NCBI RefSeq assembly: GCF_022808815.1
Contig: NZ_JAKZLC010000001.1
Location: 1-64,000 of the forward strand
DNA from: Geothrix paludis
Lineage (GTDB): Bacteria > Acidobacteriota > Holophagae > Holophagales > Holophagaceae
Direction: 5' to 3'
Length of the DNA: 64,000 nucleotides
Under the pieces are notes generated by a model. It saw only the letters and a list, made by a program, of their open reading frames with translations, was not told the origin of the DNA and made no database searches. The position numbers and the translations under genes are program-made. Shown one piece after another: positions 50,148-58,353 of this stretch; position 1 is the stretch's first letter, and every line of letters begins with the position of its first letter.

Positions 50148-51505
50148 TGGACACTCCCTGTCAGGTTCACGATCGTCACATCGGCAATGTTTTCGAAGGT
50201 GCGGCCATCCGTCAGGCGGCCCGACAGCACCAGGAAGGCACTTCCGTCGGGCAAGGTGGCCAGCAGGCGGCGCTCGTCGAACCAGGCCCGGTATTCCAGG
50301 AATCCGTCGTGGTCGAAGTCCCCGATGAAGGCACCAGGGACGCGCGTGGCGGCCACCCCGTTGGCGGTGAGGGTGCCGCCTTGGATGGTGGAGGGATCCA
50401 CGCCGGGGATCTTGATGAGGACGGAGATCAGGGAGGGGCGCAGGGGACTGCCGGTGATCCCATCGCCCCGCTCCCGCCAGATTTCGGGGTTCCGGGCCAT
50501 GCCTCTGCGCGTGCGGGCCCGGTCCTCGGGGGCCTCGCGAACCAGCTGGGTGGGGTTCACGGTCAGAATGGCGGCAAGGATGTGAGGATCGGTGTAGGTG
50601 TCCAGTCCGTAGACTTCCACCCGCGTATTGCCTGGCGTGGCCACGAAGAGGCGGTTGTTGCGGTCGATTGCCAGGCTGGCGGGGCCCACGAGCTGGCCGG
50701 GATCCGAGCCGAAGCTCCCCAGGTTCCCCAGCTTCACCCCGGTGGCATCCACCACCACCACCACACCGCGGAAGGAATCCGCCAGGTAGATGCGGCCCTG
50801 ACCATCGGCCAGCAGGCCCTGCACACGGCCGAAGGTGCTGTTGGATCCAACCATGCCGACCAGACCGCCGAATTTGCGAAGGAAGATACCCTGGGCATCA
50901 AAAACCTGGATGCGGCCGTTGCCCTGGTCGGAGACGAAGATTTCACCGGAAGGCGCGATGGCGATGCCGGTGGGGAAGTTGAACTGGCCCGCCTGGATGC
51001 CGGGGGTGCCGAACTGACGCACCAGCTGGTTGCCGGGGCCGTAGACCTTCACCTGGTTGGCCTGGCTGTCCACCACGTAGACCAGGCCGTTCGGCGTGAT
51101 CTGGATGTGGTTGGGCATCTGGAACTCGCCGTCACCCTGGCCAAGGTACCCCGCGGGCACCCAGCCCGGCGTGAAGATGGAAACCCGCCCCTTGCCCGCC
51201 TCGCAGACAAAGATGCGGCCCGAGGGATCCACGGCGATGCCGAGAGGCTGGGCGAAGCCCCACTTGGCCCCGAGGAACCGGCCCGCCTCGTCGCGGACCG
51301 TGATCACTCCCAGACGGGGATCCGCCACGAAGAGCCGTCCGACTGAATCTGTGGTTAGACGCACGGGTTCGCGGAATCCTTTGTCATAGGAACGCAACGG
51401 GGTGGCGACGGGAAGCGTGGCCTGGGCCGCCAAGCCGAGGGCGGACAGGAAGGCGAGGGCCATGGACAGGGCCCAGCGTCGGCGAAGGATGAACCGGCCG
51501 GTCAT
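50144..51505 (-). CDS. exported NHL-repeat beta-propeller protein
   Basis: 453 residues. Signal peptide (WALSMALAFLSALGLAAQA). Residues about 35-320 contain about six NHL-type repeats, for example FNFPTGIAIAPSGEIFVSDQ and GNGRIQVFDAQGIFLRKFGG and PNHIQITPNGLVYVVDSQAN. The C-terminal 130 residues form a separate beta domain (about 325-453). NHL propellers are protein-interaction scaffolds and often sit in multihaem cytochrome clusters. It leads the leftward operon, with a 10-nt C-tract in its leader, and overlaps the 13-heme gene. Confidence 0.9.
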   Translation of the reverse strand: MTGRFILRRRWALSMALAFLSALGLAAQATLPVATPLRSYDKGFREPVRLTTDSVGRLFVADPRLGVITVRDEAGRFLGAKWGFAQPLGIAVDPSGRIFVCEAGKGRVSIFTPGWVPAGYLGQGDGEFQMPNHIQITPNGLVYVVDSQANQVKVYGPGNQLVRQFGTPGIQAGQFNFPTGIAIAPSGEIFVSDQGNGRIQVFDAQGIFLRKFGGLVGMVGSNSTFGRVQGLLADGQGRIYLADSFRGVVVVVDATGVKLGNLGSFGSDPGQLVGPASLAIDRNNRLFVATPGNTRVEVYGLDTYTDPHILAAILTVNPTQLVREAPEDRARTRRGMARNPEIWRERGDGITGSPLRPSLISVLIKIPGVDPSTIQGGTLTANGVAATRVPGAFIGDFDHDGFLEYRAWFDERRLLATLPDGSAFLVLSGRLTDGRTFENIADVTIVNLTGSVQ

Positions 51506-51536
51506 GGGATGACCTCCAGGGGACGGGCTGCATAGA

Positions 51537-51546
51537 GGGGGGGGGG
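51537..51546 (-). repeat. C10 tract in the leader of the leftward NHL gene
   Basis: Ten consecutive G on the plus strand (C10 in the sense strand), ending 32 nt before the NHL start codon. Homopolymers of this length are prone to slippage. Similar tracts precede the tetraheme and 42-heme genes. Confidence 0.85.
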
Positions 51547-51631
51547 AGTCCTCGGGAGAAGGCCCGGGACACCAGGAGCATAGGGCGGAATGAGGTTTAA
51601 GGATGAGCAGATGATCTATGCTGTGTAACAC

Positions 51632-51652
51632 GCAACAGTTGCGAGCTGCAAC
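51632..51652. promoter_or_regulatory. candidate operator with three GCAAC/GTTGC half-sites
   Basis: GCAAC-A-GTTGC-GAGCT-GCAAC contains two overlapping palindromes (1-bp and 5-bp spacers). It is central in the divergent control region, so it could bind a dimeric regulator of both operons. Confidence 0.4.
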
Positions 51653-51814
51653 AAATCAGTCGTTTCTTGAAGGCCCCTAAGAAAAAAAAACCAGATGATC
51701 AAAATCACAAAAATAGATGACCCGTAGTTCGCTTATGGGCCCTATGGTTCGAGGGTCGGCTGACAGGTTCCTGTGACGTTGTCCGATGCAAGACATCCAC
51801 GAGGCCGAACCGCC

Positions 51815-52882
51815 ATGTCCAATCGTTCCATCCTGCTGTCCGTTGCCCTCGCATGTGCCGCGACCGCGACGGCGCCTCTGTCCGCGCAGAAGCCCGCCGC
51901 GCCTCCCGTGGCGCAGGACGAGGTGCTGGCCTGGCCCCCGCCGCCTGCTCCCGCCCGCATCAAGTGGGTGGCTGAGTACCGCAACGCCTTCGATGTGGGC
52001 GCCAAGAAGAAGCGCAGCTTCATCGACCGCCTGGCGGGCAAGTCCGAAGAGGTGATCTGGATCCAGCGCCCTCTCAGCGTGGCGGTGGATGGCCAGGGCG
52101 TGATCTTCGTGGGCGACTACAACCTGGGCGTCGTGGCCATGGATCCGGCGAACAAGAAGGTCTGGGCCTTCTCCGCCGTCAGTGGTGCGGTGCTGACCAC
52201 CCCCACGGGGCTGGCCGTGGATTCCAAGCTGGTCTACGCGGCCAGCGCCAACACGAGCCAAGTGGTGGTCTTCGACAAGGACGGGCGCCAGCTCGGCGTC
52301 CTGGGCAAGGCCGATGGCATCAAGCGCCCCGTCGGGCTGGCGGTGGATGAGTCCCGGAACCTGCTCGTGGTGGTGAACGGAGACGAGCATGCCGTGCGCC
52401 TCTACTCGCGATCGCTGAACCTGATCAAGACCATCGGCGGCCGGGGCAGCGAGGAGGGCCAGTTCAACTTCCCCACCTACGTGTGCATGGTGCCCGGCGT
52501 GGGATTCGCGGTGGTGGATTCGGGCAACTTCCGTGTCCAGCTCTTCGACTTCAACGGGAGGTTCCTCCGGGCTTTCGGCAAGGTGGGCGACATGGCAGGC
52601 CAGTTCGCGCGGCCCAAGGGCATCGCGGTGGATCCCGAGGGCCACCTTTACGTGGCGGACGCAGCTTTCAACAACTTCCAGATCTTCGATCAGGAGGGCC
52701 GCGTCCTCACCTTCGTGGGCCAAGGTGGTGCGCGCAAGGGCCAGTTCCAGGTTCCCACTGGCCTCTCCATCGACGCCAACGGCGGCATCTACGTGGCCGA
52801 TCAAATCAACGGACGCATCCAGAAATTCCAATATTTGCGGGAGGAAAAGGAGGCACCTGCCCCCGGACCGACCCCGCAATAA
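51815..52882 (+). CDS. exported NHL-repeat beta-propeller protein (second)
   Basis: 355 residues with signal peptide (LLSVALACAATATAPLSA). A six-bladed NHL propeller spans about 75-345, e.g. ARPKGIAVDPEGHLYVADAA, FNFPTYVCMVPGVGFAVVDS and QVPTGLSIDANGGIYVADQI. The C-terminus is a short Glu/Pro tail. It heads the rightward operon (NHL, tetraheme cytochrome, barrel, octaheme cytochrome, parvulin). Probably a periplasmic or surface scaffold for the cytochromes. A homologue heads the divergent operon. Confidence 0.9.
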   Translation: MSNRSILLSVALACAATATAPLSAQKPAAPPVAQDEVLAWPPPPAPARIKWVAEYRNAFDVGAKKKRSFIDRLAGKSEEVIWIQRPLSVAVDGQGVIFVGDYNLGVVAMDPANKKVWAFSAVSGAVLTTPTGLAVDSKLVYAASANTSQVVVFDKDGRQLGVLGKADGIKRPVGLAVDESRNLLVVVNGDEHAVRLYSRSLNLIKTIGGRGSEEGQFNFPTYVCMVPGVGFAVVDSGNFRVQLFDFNGRFLRAFGKVGDMAGQFARPKGIAVDPEGHLYVADAAFNNFQIFDQEGRVLTFVGQGGARKGQFQVPTGLSIDANGGIYVADQINGRIQKFQYLREEKEAPAPGPTPQ

Positions 52883-52910
52883 GCAGCACCTTGCTGTTTC
52901 TCCCCACCCA

Positions 52911-52920
52911 CCCCCCCCCC
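52911..52920 (+). repeat. C10 tract in the leader of the tetraheme cytochrome gene
   Basis: Ten C, within a longer C-rich run, ending 20 nt before the tetraheme start codon and just upstream of the GAGGTGA ribosome site. Confidence 0.85.
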
Positions 52921-52939
52921 ACCACCCACGAGGTGAACC

Positions 52940-53593
52940 ATGAAATCCCTTCTCGTCGTCCTGCTGGCCGCCGGCTCCCTGAGCCTGTCCGCCGCGGGCA
53001 TCACCGGCACCAAGCATGACCTGAGCACCAACGCCCTTGCCGGCCAGGCGCACACGAACACCACCCAGGTCTGCGTGTTCTGCCACGCCCCCCACAATGC
53101 CGCTTCGAGCACGGCCCAGCTCGTGCCTCTGTGGAACCGGAAGTTCCAGGGCGCCACCCCGTCCTTCACCCTCTACAGCAGCGCGACCCTGACCTCCACG
53201 CCCACCCAGCCCACCGGAGCCAGCCTGGCCTGCTTCACCTGCCATGACGGCACGACCTCCGTGGGCAACCTCATCAACATCCCCTCTGACGTCGCTTCCA
53301 TCTCCTACACGGCCGGTGGCAATGTCAATGCGAGCGGCGTGCTGGGCGGGGCCGCGGCTCTCGGCACGGACCTGAGCAACGACCACCCCGTGTCCATGAC
53401 CTACCCGACCAAGACCGGCCTGGTGGTCCCCACCGTGGCGGGCTCGACCTCTAATGTCGGCGGCCTTCCCCTCTTCAGCAGCAAGGTCGAGTGCGCCAGC
53501 TGCCACGACGTGCACAGCAATGCGGTCGCCGCGCCCTTCCTGCGCGCGTCCATGACCAATTCCGCGCTCTGCACCACCTGCCACATCAAGTAG
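52940..53593 (+). CDS. tetraheme c-type cytochrome, OmcE-like (candidate nanowire subunit)
   Basis: 217 residues. Signal peptide (KSLLVVLLAAGSLSLSAAG). Four CxxCH sites at residues about 45-49 (CVFCH), 98-102 (CFTCH), 185-189 (CASCH) and 211-215 (CTTCH). Extra histidines suitable as distal ligands are TKHDL (26), APHN (52), NDHP (149) and DVHS (192), giving bis-His coordination. The size, heme count and motifs (VCVFCHAPHN, SLACFTCHDG, NDHPVS) resemble OmcE of Geobacter sulfurreducens, which polymerises into extracellular cytochrome filaments. Filament formation here is inferred. It follows the NHL gene and precedes the outer-membrane barrel. Confidence 0.9.
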   Translation: MKSLLVVLLAAGSLSLSAAGITGTKHDLSTNALAGQAHTNTTQVCVFCHAPHNAASSTAQLVPLWNRKFQGATPSFTLYSSATLTSTPTQPTGASLACFTCHDGTTSVGNLINIPSDVASISYTAGGNVNASGVLGGAAALGTDLSNDHPVSMTYPTKTGLVVPTVAGSTSNVGGLPLFSSKVECASCHDVHSNAVAAPFLRASMTNSALCTTCHIK

Positions 53594-53677
53594 TCCAGGC
53601 ACTGCGACACGCATGATGCGCGGGGGGTGGTTCCACCCGCCCCCCGCTTTTTCGACCTCCTTTTCCGAAGGTCTGCC

Positions 53678-55456
53678 GTGAGGCTTGGAACATTCACGCT
53701 GCTTCTCGCGGGCGCGGCCATCGCCGGGCGGGCGGAGGACTGCCCTCTGGTGCTGAACCAGCGGTTCCAGCTCCGCTACAACCAATGGCAATCCAGCCAG
53801 ATGTCCAGCACTTCCACCACCCAGGCCATCTACGAGGTGGATGCGGGCATCCCCATCTTCACGTATCGCCTGGGCGCCCTGGCTCTGAACGGGGCGGTGG
53901 AATACAACCGCCTGGCCTACAGCAATGAGTCGGGAGCCGATCTGGGACTGAACCGGTACGGGGCCCGCGTCAGCCTGTTCCCCTATCGTCCGTTCCGCCT
54001 CTATCTGGACTACCAGCACACCCAGTCCCCGGATCTGCTGGGCTCTGGATCGCTGAAGGGCGAAACCTGGGGCGGGGGGATTCGTTACGCCAACCGATTC
54101 CTCGGCGATACCTTCCTCACTTATCGCCATGGCGACGCCAGGCTGGAGGGAGGAGCCACGCCGGGGGCCTATCGGGATGAATGGGCCCAGTGGAAACTGG
54201 AGACCCACCACCGCCTTCAACAGACTCAGATCGATTTCGAGGCTCTCCGCCAGGACTACCGACCGCTCGACACGCCGGCCTGGAGATTCATCACCCTGCA
54301 TCTGGACACGGACACTCTTCTTGCCCGGGACTGGAAGCTTCGCACCCGATCCCAGGCACAGGATTCCGGACTCAGCCGCTGGTCCGATTTCAACGCTTCG
54401 TTCTACGGCCCCATCAGTGGCGCCTGGCACTCCTTGACCAGCGCGTCCATCGGGTCTTCGACCCAGGACAAGGTCCACACGACCACCAGCTTCACGTCGG
54501 AATCCCTGGTGTACGAAGTCCGAAAATGGCATGCCCACCTTACGGGAAGCTACAGCGGGAACGACACGCCGGCCGAATTCCGGAGTGAACGCACGAGCGC
54601 GCTTCTCGTGGGCGGGTCCTACGCCGTGAGTCCCGAATGGAGGCTCCATGGAGACGCGGGACTGTCGTACTTCCAGCAGTCCCTCGTAACCGACGACAAT
54701 GCCAAGCGTTTCACGTCCCTGAACCTGGGTGTCGCCCGAGGGGGAGATGTGCCGGAGCTGATCCGCCACAGCCTCTTTTTCCTCAGCGATTGGCGCTTCG
54801 ATCAGAGGGTGCGCGAGGAATATCCGCCGGATTTCGTGCCGACTGAGTTGGCTCAGGAGATGCTCAGGCGGCGGATGCGCCAGACCGGGTCCTTCGCATT
54901 CACTGCGGACGTGTGGCGCATGAGCGACAGTGGAACAGGCGGGACGTTGGATTGGGCCAGGATCACGGGGCAGGTGCTAACCAGGAGTGACCTGTCCGTG
55001 TACCTGATGGGGGATTTCAAGCACGACAAGGGTCTCGCCCGACCCGGCTTGGAGCTTCGCAACAGCGATTTCCTGGTGAACGGCTCGTATCGGCTGGGAC
55101 TCACCACATTGACCGCATCCATGGGATACAGCGATGACCGCGAGAGCCAGGCCGTGGCCTCGACGTGGAGTCCGGCGCCTGCCCTGGGGAATCAGAGCGG
55201 CCTTAGCCGGCGCTACACCGCGGGCGCCACGACCCGGCTCTGGAAGGTTCCGGTCGGCGTGCTGATCCTTCGGTACGATGCCTCCATGGTTCCCGCCACA
55301 ACCACCGTGTCCACATGGGCCGACTTGAGCTTCCGCCAGGTCTCCCTGCGTGTCCGGTACCAGACTTCACGCACGGATGGCGGCCTCCGCAACGACAGCA
55401 TCAATGTGGATCTGCTGCGTTGGTTCGACGCGATCTGCATAAGGAACTGGCGATGA
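53678..55456 (+). CDS. outer-membrane beta-barrel of a porin-cytochrome system
   Basis: 592 residues. The GTG at 53678 gives a clean signal peptide (LGTFTLLLAGAAIAGRA); an earlier start is unlikely. The mature protein is rich in alternating strands with aromatic girdles, for example YRLGALALNGAVEYNRLAY and RPFRLYLDYQHTQSP, and ends in a short strand-like WFDAICIRNWR. It is the size of MtrB/OmbB-type barrels that hold periplasmic and extracellular cytochromes together, but no N-terminal CxxC is visible. Its stop overlaps the octaheme start (ATGA at 55453), so a stoichiometric partner is likely. Confidence 0.85.
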   Translation: MRLGTFTLLLAGAAIAGRAEDCPLVLNQRFQLRYNQWQSSQMSSTSTTQAIYEVDAGIPIFTYRLGALALNGAVEYNRLAYSNESGADLGLNRYGARVSLFPYRPFRLYLDYQHTQSPDLLGSGSLKGETWGGGIRYANRFLGDTFLTYRHGDARLEGGATPGAYRDEWAQWKLETHHRLQQTQIDFEALRQDYRPLDTPAWRFITLHLDTDTLLARDWKLRTRSQAQDSGLSRWSDFNASFYGPISGAWHSLTSASIGSSTQDKVHTTTSFTSESLVYEVRKWHAHLTGSYSGNDTPAEFRSERTSALLVGGSYAVSPEWRLHGDAGLSYFQQSLVTDDNAKRFTSLNLGVARGGDVPELIRHSLFFLSDWRFDQRVREEYPPDFVPTELAQEMLRRRMRQTGSFAFTADVWRMSDSGTGGTLDWARITGQVLTRSDLSVYLMGDFKHDKGLARPGLELRNSDFLVNGSYRLGLTTLTASMGYSDDRESQAVASTWSPAPALGNQSGLSRRYTAGATTRLWKVPVGVLILRYDASMVPATTTVSTWADLSFRQVSLRVRYQTSRTDGGLRNDSINVDLLRWFDAICIRNWR

Positions 55457-56679
55457 GACATCGGCCGTCGTTCAGACTGTTCCGAGGCCTTGCCGTCGGT
55501 TTGGCGATGGGTCTGGCGATGAATCCGGGGTTCGCCCAGGTCGGGTCCACAGGTGTCGCTTCGGCCAAGGCGCCAACCCGGAGTGGGATCTCGTTGGTTC
55601 ATGGGGCCTGCCTGACCTGCCACAAAAATCATCGCGGGAGCGGGCGCACCAGCCAGAAGCCGGCTCGCGAGGCGACAGACCAGCTGTGCCTGTCCTGCCA
55701 TGAGGGGACGAACACCGCTCCCAGCGAGGGATTCGCCCCCAAGCTCTCGAGCTGGAGCGGCCAGGGCTCCGGTCACACGAAGGAACGGTTCAGTTCCCGC
55801 CGGCCCGGTACCTACGTCCGTTCGGTCCAGGTCAATCCATCCAGGCAGATTCGCCTGACTCAGGATTGCTCCGGTTGCCACGATCCCCATGGGAAGGAAC
55901 GCGGCAAACTCCGCAACACAGCCTTCGATGACCGTGGCCGATTGCTGGACCGTCATCCTCAGTCCACGGCCGACATCTGCTTCGGATGTCATGCCGGTCC
56001 GGAGGCGGCACCCCTCACATCCGGCAACGCCGACATCGGTCAGCTGTTTGGAAAGGGTGCTCCTTCCTCCCACGGCATTGGAGCCACCGCCGCGAGCCAT
56101 CCGGAACTGCCCAGTTTGCGCGCATCAGCCTTCCAGGGGCGGCTGGACTGCACCTCCTGCCATGACAATCCCGATCCGACGGGTGCCCGGGGGCCGCACT
56201 TTTCGATCAATGCCGCCCTCCTGAAGGCTTCCTTTGGCCATGAGAAGGACATGGGGCGCCTGGGAGAACGCGCCAACGACCTCTGCCATCTCTGCCATGA
56301 CCGGCAGTCCATCCTCGCCAACCAATCTTTCCCCTTCCACGCCCAGCACCTGAGTGGGTTCACCAACAGCGGCTCAATGGCCGCTCAGCGACAGGTGCCG
56401 ACTCTCTCCGAGGCGGCGGCGGTGCTGGGGCTGCGCTCACCGAAGGACCTCCGTCCCGGGCGGAGCGGCGCCTTCCAGCCGGGCTACGGCGAGCCGACCG
56501 CCTGCGCCACCTGCCATGCCTCCCATGGTTCCCTGCGGCAGGCAGCCCTCATCGAGTTCGACCGCTCTGTGGTGACTGCTTCTTCGGTCGGCGGGCCGTC
56601 CTTCCAGCGGTCGGGCCTCGGCCACGGCACCTGCACCCTGAGCTGCCACGGCTACGACCACGTGCAGACGCGCTATTGA
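55453..56679 (+). CDS. octaheme c-type cytochrome, probable partner of the barrel
   Basis: 408 residues. Signal peptide (LAVGLAMGLAMNPGFAQ). Seven standard haem sites: CLTCH, CLSCH, CSGCH, CFGCH, CTSCH, CHLCH and CATCH, plus one CX3CH site near the C-terminus (CTLSCHGYDH), giving eight haems if the latter is used. The overlap with the barrel gene suggests a periplasmic cytochrome inserted in or docked to it, by analogy with OmaB/MtrA. It precedes the parvulin gene. Confidence 0.9.
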   Translation: MRHRPSFRLFRGLAVGLAMGLAMNPGFAQVGSTGVASAKAPTRSGISLVHGACLTCHKNHRGSGRTSQKPAREATDQLCLSCHEGTNTAPSEGFAPKLSSWSGQGSGHTKERFSSRRPGTYVRSVQVNPSRQIRLTQDCSGCHDPHGKERGKLRNTAFDDRGRLLDRHPQSTADICFGCHAGPEAAPLTSGNADIGQLFGKGAPSSHGIGATAASHPELPSLRASAFQGRLDCTSCHDNPDPTGARGPHFSINAALLKASFGHEKDMGRLGERANDLCHLCHDRQSILANQSFPFHAQHLSGFTNSGSMAAQRQVPTLSEAAAVLGLRSPKDLRPGRSGAFQPGYGEPTACATCHASHGSLRQAALIEFDRSVVTASSVGGPSFQRSGLGHGTCTLSCHGYDHVQTRY

Positions 56680-56715
56680 TCGCGGGTCATTCAGGCGTTC
56701 TTCCAGGAGCTTTCC

Positions 56716-58272
56716 ATGCATGACGCCCCCTCGTTGCAGAATGGCTTCACCCGGATCCAGATGGCGATCCTGGTGGGCGCGCTCGGGCTGGGTCCTGCCG
56801 TGACGGCGGCGCCCGCCCTGCGTTCGATCCGCACAGTCGATGCCGAGGCGGAACACCTGAAGGCGATCCGGGCGGCGGAGCCGGGCCTATCCGCCGAGGC
56901 CGCGAGAGCCAGGCTCGCCCGGCTGGAGAAGGCCTGGGCGCTGGCTGGGACCAGAGGGCTCCTGAAGGCGCCAGAGTGGCAGGAACGCCGTCAGGAGGGT
57001 CGCCTTGCCGTGCTGGGGAGGGCCTTCCTCGACTCCCGGCCGGGTCATGCCGGCATGACCGAGGCGCAGGTCAAGGCCGCCTTCCTGGCCCAGGGGGAAG
57101 AACGTCACGTGTCGCACCTCCTGTGCAAGACCCGGGAGGAGGCCGAGGCGGCCCTGAAGCGCATCCAGGCAGGAGAGCCCTTCGAGAAGGTGGCCGCCGA
57201 GGTTTCCGTGGATCCCAGCGCGGCCCAGAACAAGGGCGACCTGGGCTGGATCCGGCAGAAGCAGCTGGTGCCTGCCTTCGGCAGTCCCGTGTTCGCTGCT
57301 CCCGTGGGCGCGCCGGTGGGCCCCATTCAAAGCGAGTTCGGCTGGCATGTCGCCAAGGCCTGGGAAGCCCGGCGTGAGACGGAGGTGGACTTCGCCGCGC
57401 AGCGGGAAACCCTGCTGAAGGAGGCGGCGGCCGCCCAGACGAAGATGAAGCGGCAGGCGGCCCTGGACGCGCTGCGTCCCCGGTATCCACTGGTTCCCGA
57501 CCTGGCCGTGCTGGGCGCGGACCGCACCACGGAGATCCTGCCGGGCGATGAGCGCAAGGTGGCGGGCCGGGTGGCCGGGACGACCATCAGCCTGCGGCGG
57601 CTCAAGCGGCATCTGGTCGAGGTGCTCAGGACCATGGGCCAGAGTCATTCGCTGGGTGCCGCCACGAAGGCTGAGTTCATGGAGGGCGTGGCGGACCAGA
57701 TCCGTCTCGCCGCCGCGGCCAGGAAGCAGGGGCTCGACCGGAAGCCCGGGGTTCAGGCCGCCCTCTGGCTGGACGAGCGGGAGCGCGCGTACTCCCGCTA
57801 CGCCGAATCCTACCTCGCCGAAGCCCAGGTGCCCGAGGTCAACCTGGCGGAGCACCACGAGGCTTTCCCGGACCGCTTCCGGCAGGTGGGCGCCTTGCGC
57901 CTGCAGGTGCTGGTGGCCGATTCCAAGGACGAAGCGGACGCGGCCCTGAATGAGGTGCGGACGGGTCTGCCCTGGCGAGAGGCCGTGGCGCGGCACGCCG
58001 ACGCGGAGGCCACGGGCAACCCCGAACCCGGCTGGGTGGAGGTGGCCTCACTCCAAACGCTGGTGCCCCCCACGCTCATGCAGGCTCTCCTGGCAGGACC
58101 CCTGGGCCAACCGGTGGGCCCCATGCTGGGCCCGGATGGCTTCATGATCTTCAATGCCCTGGAGCGGCGTTCCGGTCCCGTGATGCCGCTGGACGAATGC
58201 CGCGAGGCCGTGCGGGCGGACTACCTCAAGGCGCACGGCCCCGACCTGGTGGAGCGCAGCCTGGGCGACTAA
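56716..58272 (+). CDS. double-parvulin peptidyl-prolyl isomerase (foldase)
   Basis: 518 residues. A hydrophobic N-terminus (QMAILVGALGLGPAVTA) suggests export. Two parvulin (PpiC) domains: one at about 125-225 (RHVSHLLCKTREEAEAALKR, GDLGWIRQKQLVPAFGSPVF) and one near 390-490 (LRLQVLVADSKDEADAALNE, EPGWVEVASLQTLVPPTLMQ), with a helical chaperone-like part between. PpiC-type isomerases are encoded beside cytochromes in Geobacter cytochrome clusters and may fold the haem proteins or filament subunits. It is the last gene before a terminator. Confidence 0.88.
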   Translation: MHDAPSLQNGFTRIQMAILVGALGLGPAVTAAPALRSIRTVDAEAEHLKAIRAAEPGLSAEAARARLARLEKAWALAGTRGLLKAPEWQERRQEGRLAVLGRAFLDSRPGHAGMTEAQVKAAFLAQGEERHVSHLLCKTREEAEAALKRIQAGEPFEKVAAEVSVDPSAAQNKGDLGWIRQKQLVPAFGSPVFAAPVGAPVGPIQSEFGWHVAKAWEARRETEVDFAAQRETLLKEAAAAQTKMKRQAALDALRPRYPLVPDLAVLGADRTTEILPGDERKVAGRVAGTTISLRRLKRHLVEVLRTMGQSHSLGAATKAEFMEGVADQIRLAAAARKQGLDRKPGVQAALWLDERERAYSRYAESYLAEAQVPEVNLAEHHEAFPDRFRQVGALRLQVLVADSKDEADAALNEVRTGLPWREAVARHADAEATGNPEPGWVEVASLQTLVPPTLMQALLAGPLGQPVGPMLGPDGFMIFNALERRSGPVMPLDECREAVRADYLKAHGPDLVERSLGD

Positions 58273-58288
58273 GACCCGCCTTGAAGGC

Positions 58289-58320
58289 GCCAAGCCCCCG
58301 GGTGACCGGGGGGCTTTGGC
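58289..58320. terminator. bidirectional terminator between convergent EET genes
   Basis: Arms GCCAAGCCCCC and GGGGGGCTTTGGC pair around a short loop. It separates the parvulin gene from the 42-heme cytochrome gene. No long T-run follows. Confidence 0.7.
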
Positions 58321-58353
58321 ATGGGGGCGGACAGTTCCCCCGGGAACGCGACC

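Larger units (their letters stand above)
51506..51814. promoter_or_regulatory. 309-bp divergent control region of the two cytochrome operons
   Basis: It lies between the two NHL genes and must hold both promoters. Contents seen: a 10-nt G-run at 51537-51546, a GCAAC/GTTGC half-site cluster at 51632-51652, an A9 run near 51681, and an AT-rich stretch 51675-51725. I could not assign -35/-10 or sigma54 elements with confidence, and no GEMM (cyclic dinucleotide) riboswitch core was found. Confidence 0.55.

Noticed and set aside
51506-51814. GEMM-type cyclic dinucleotide riboswitch, as found before Geobacter cytochrome genes
   Set aside because: I searched by eye for the conserved CGCAAAGCC and tetraloop-receptor elements here and upstream of the 42-heme gene and did not find them.
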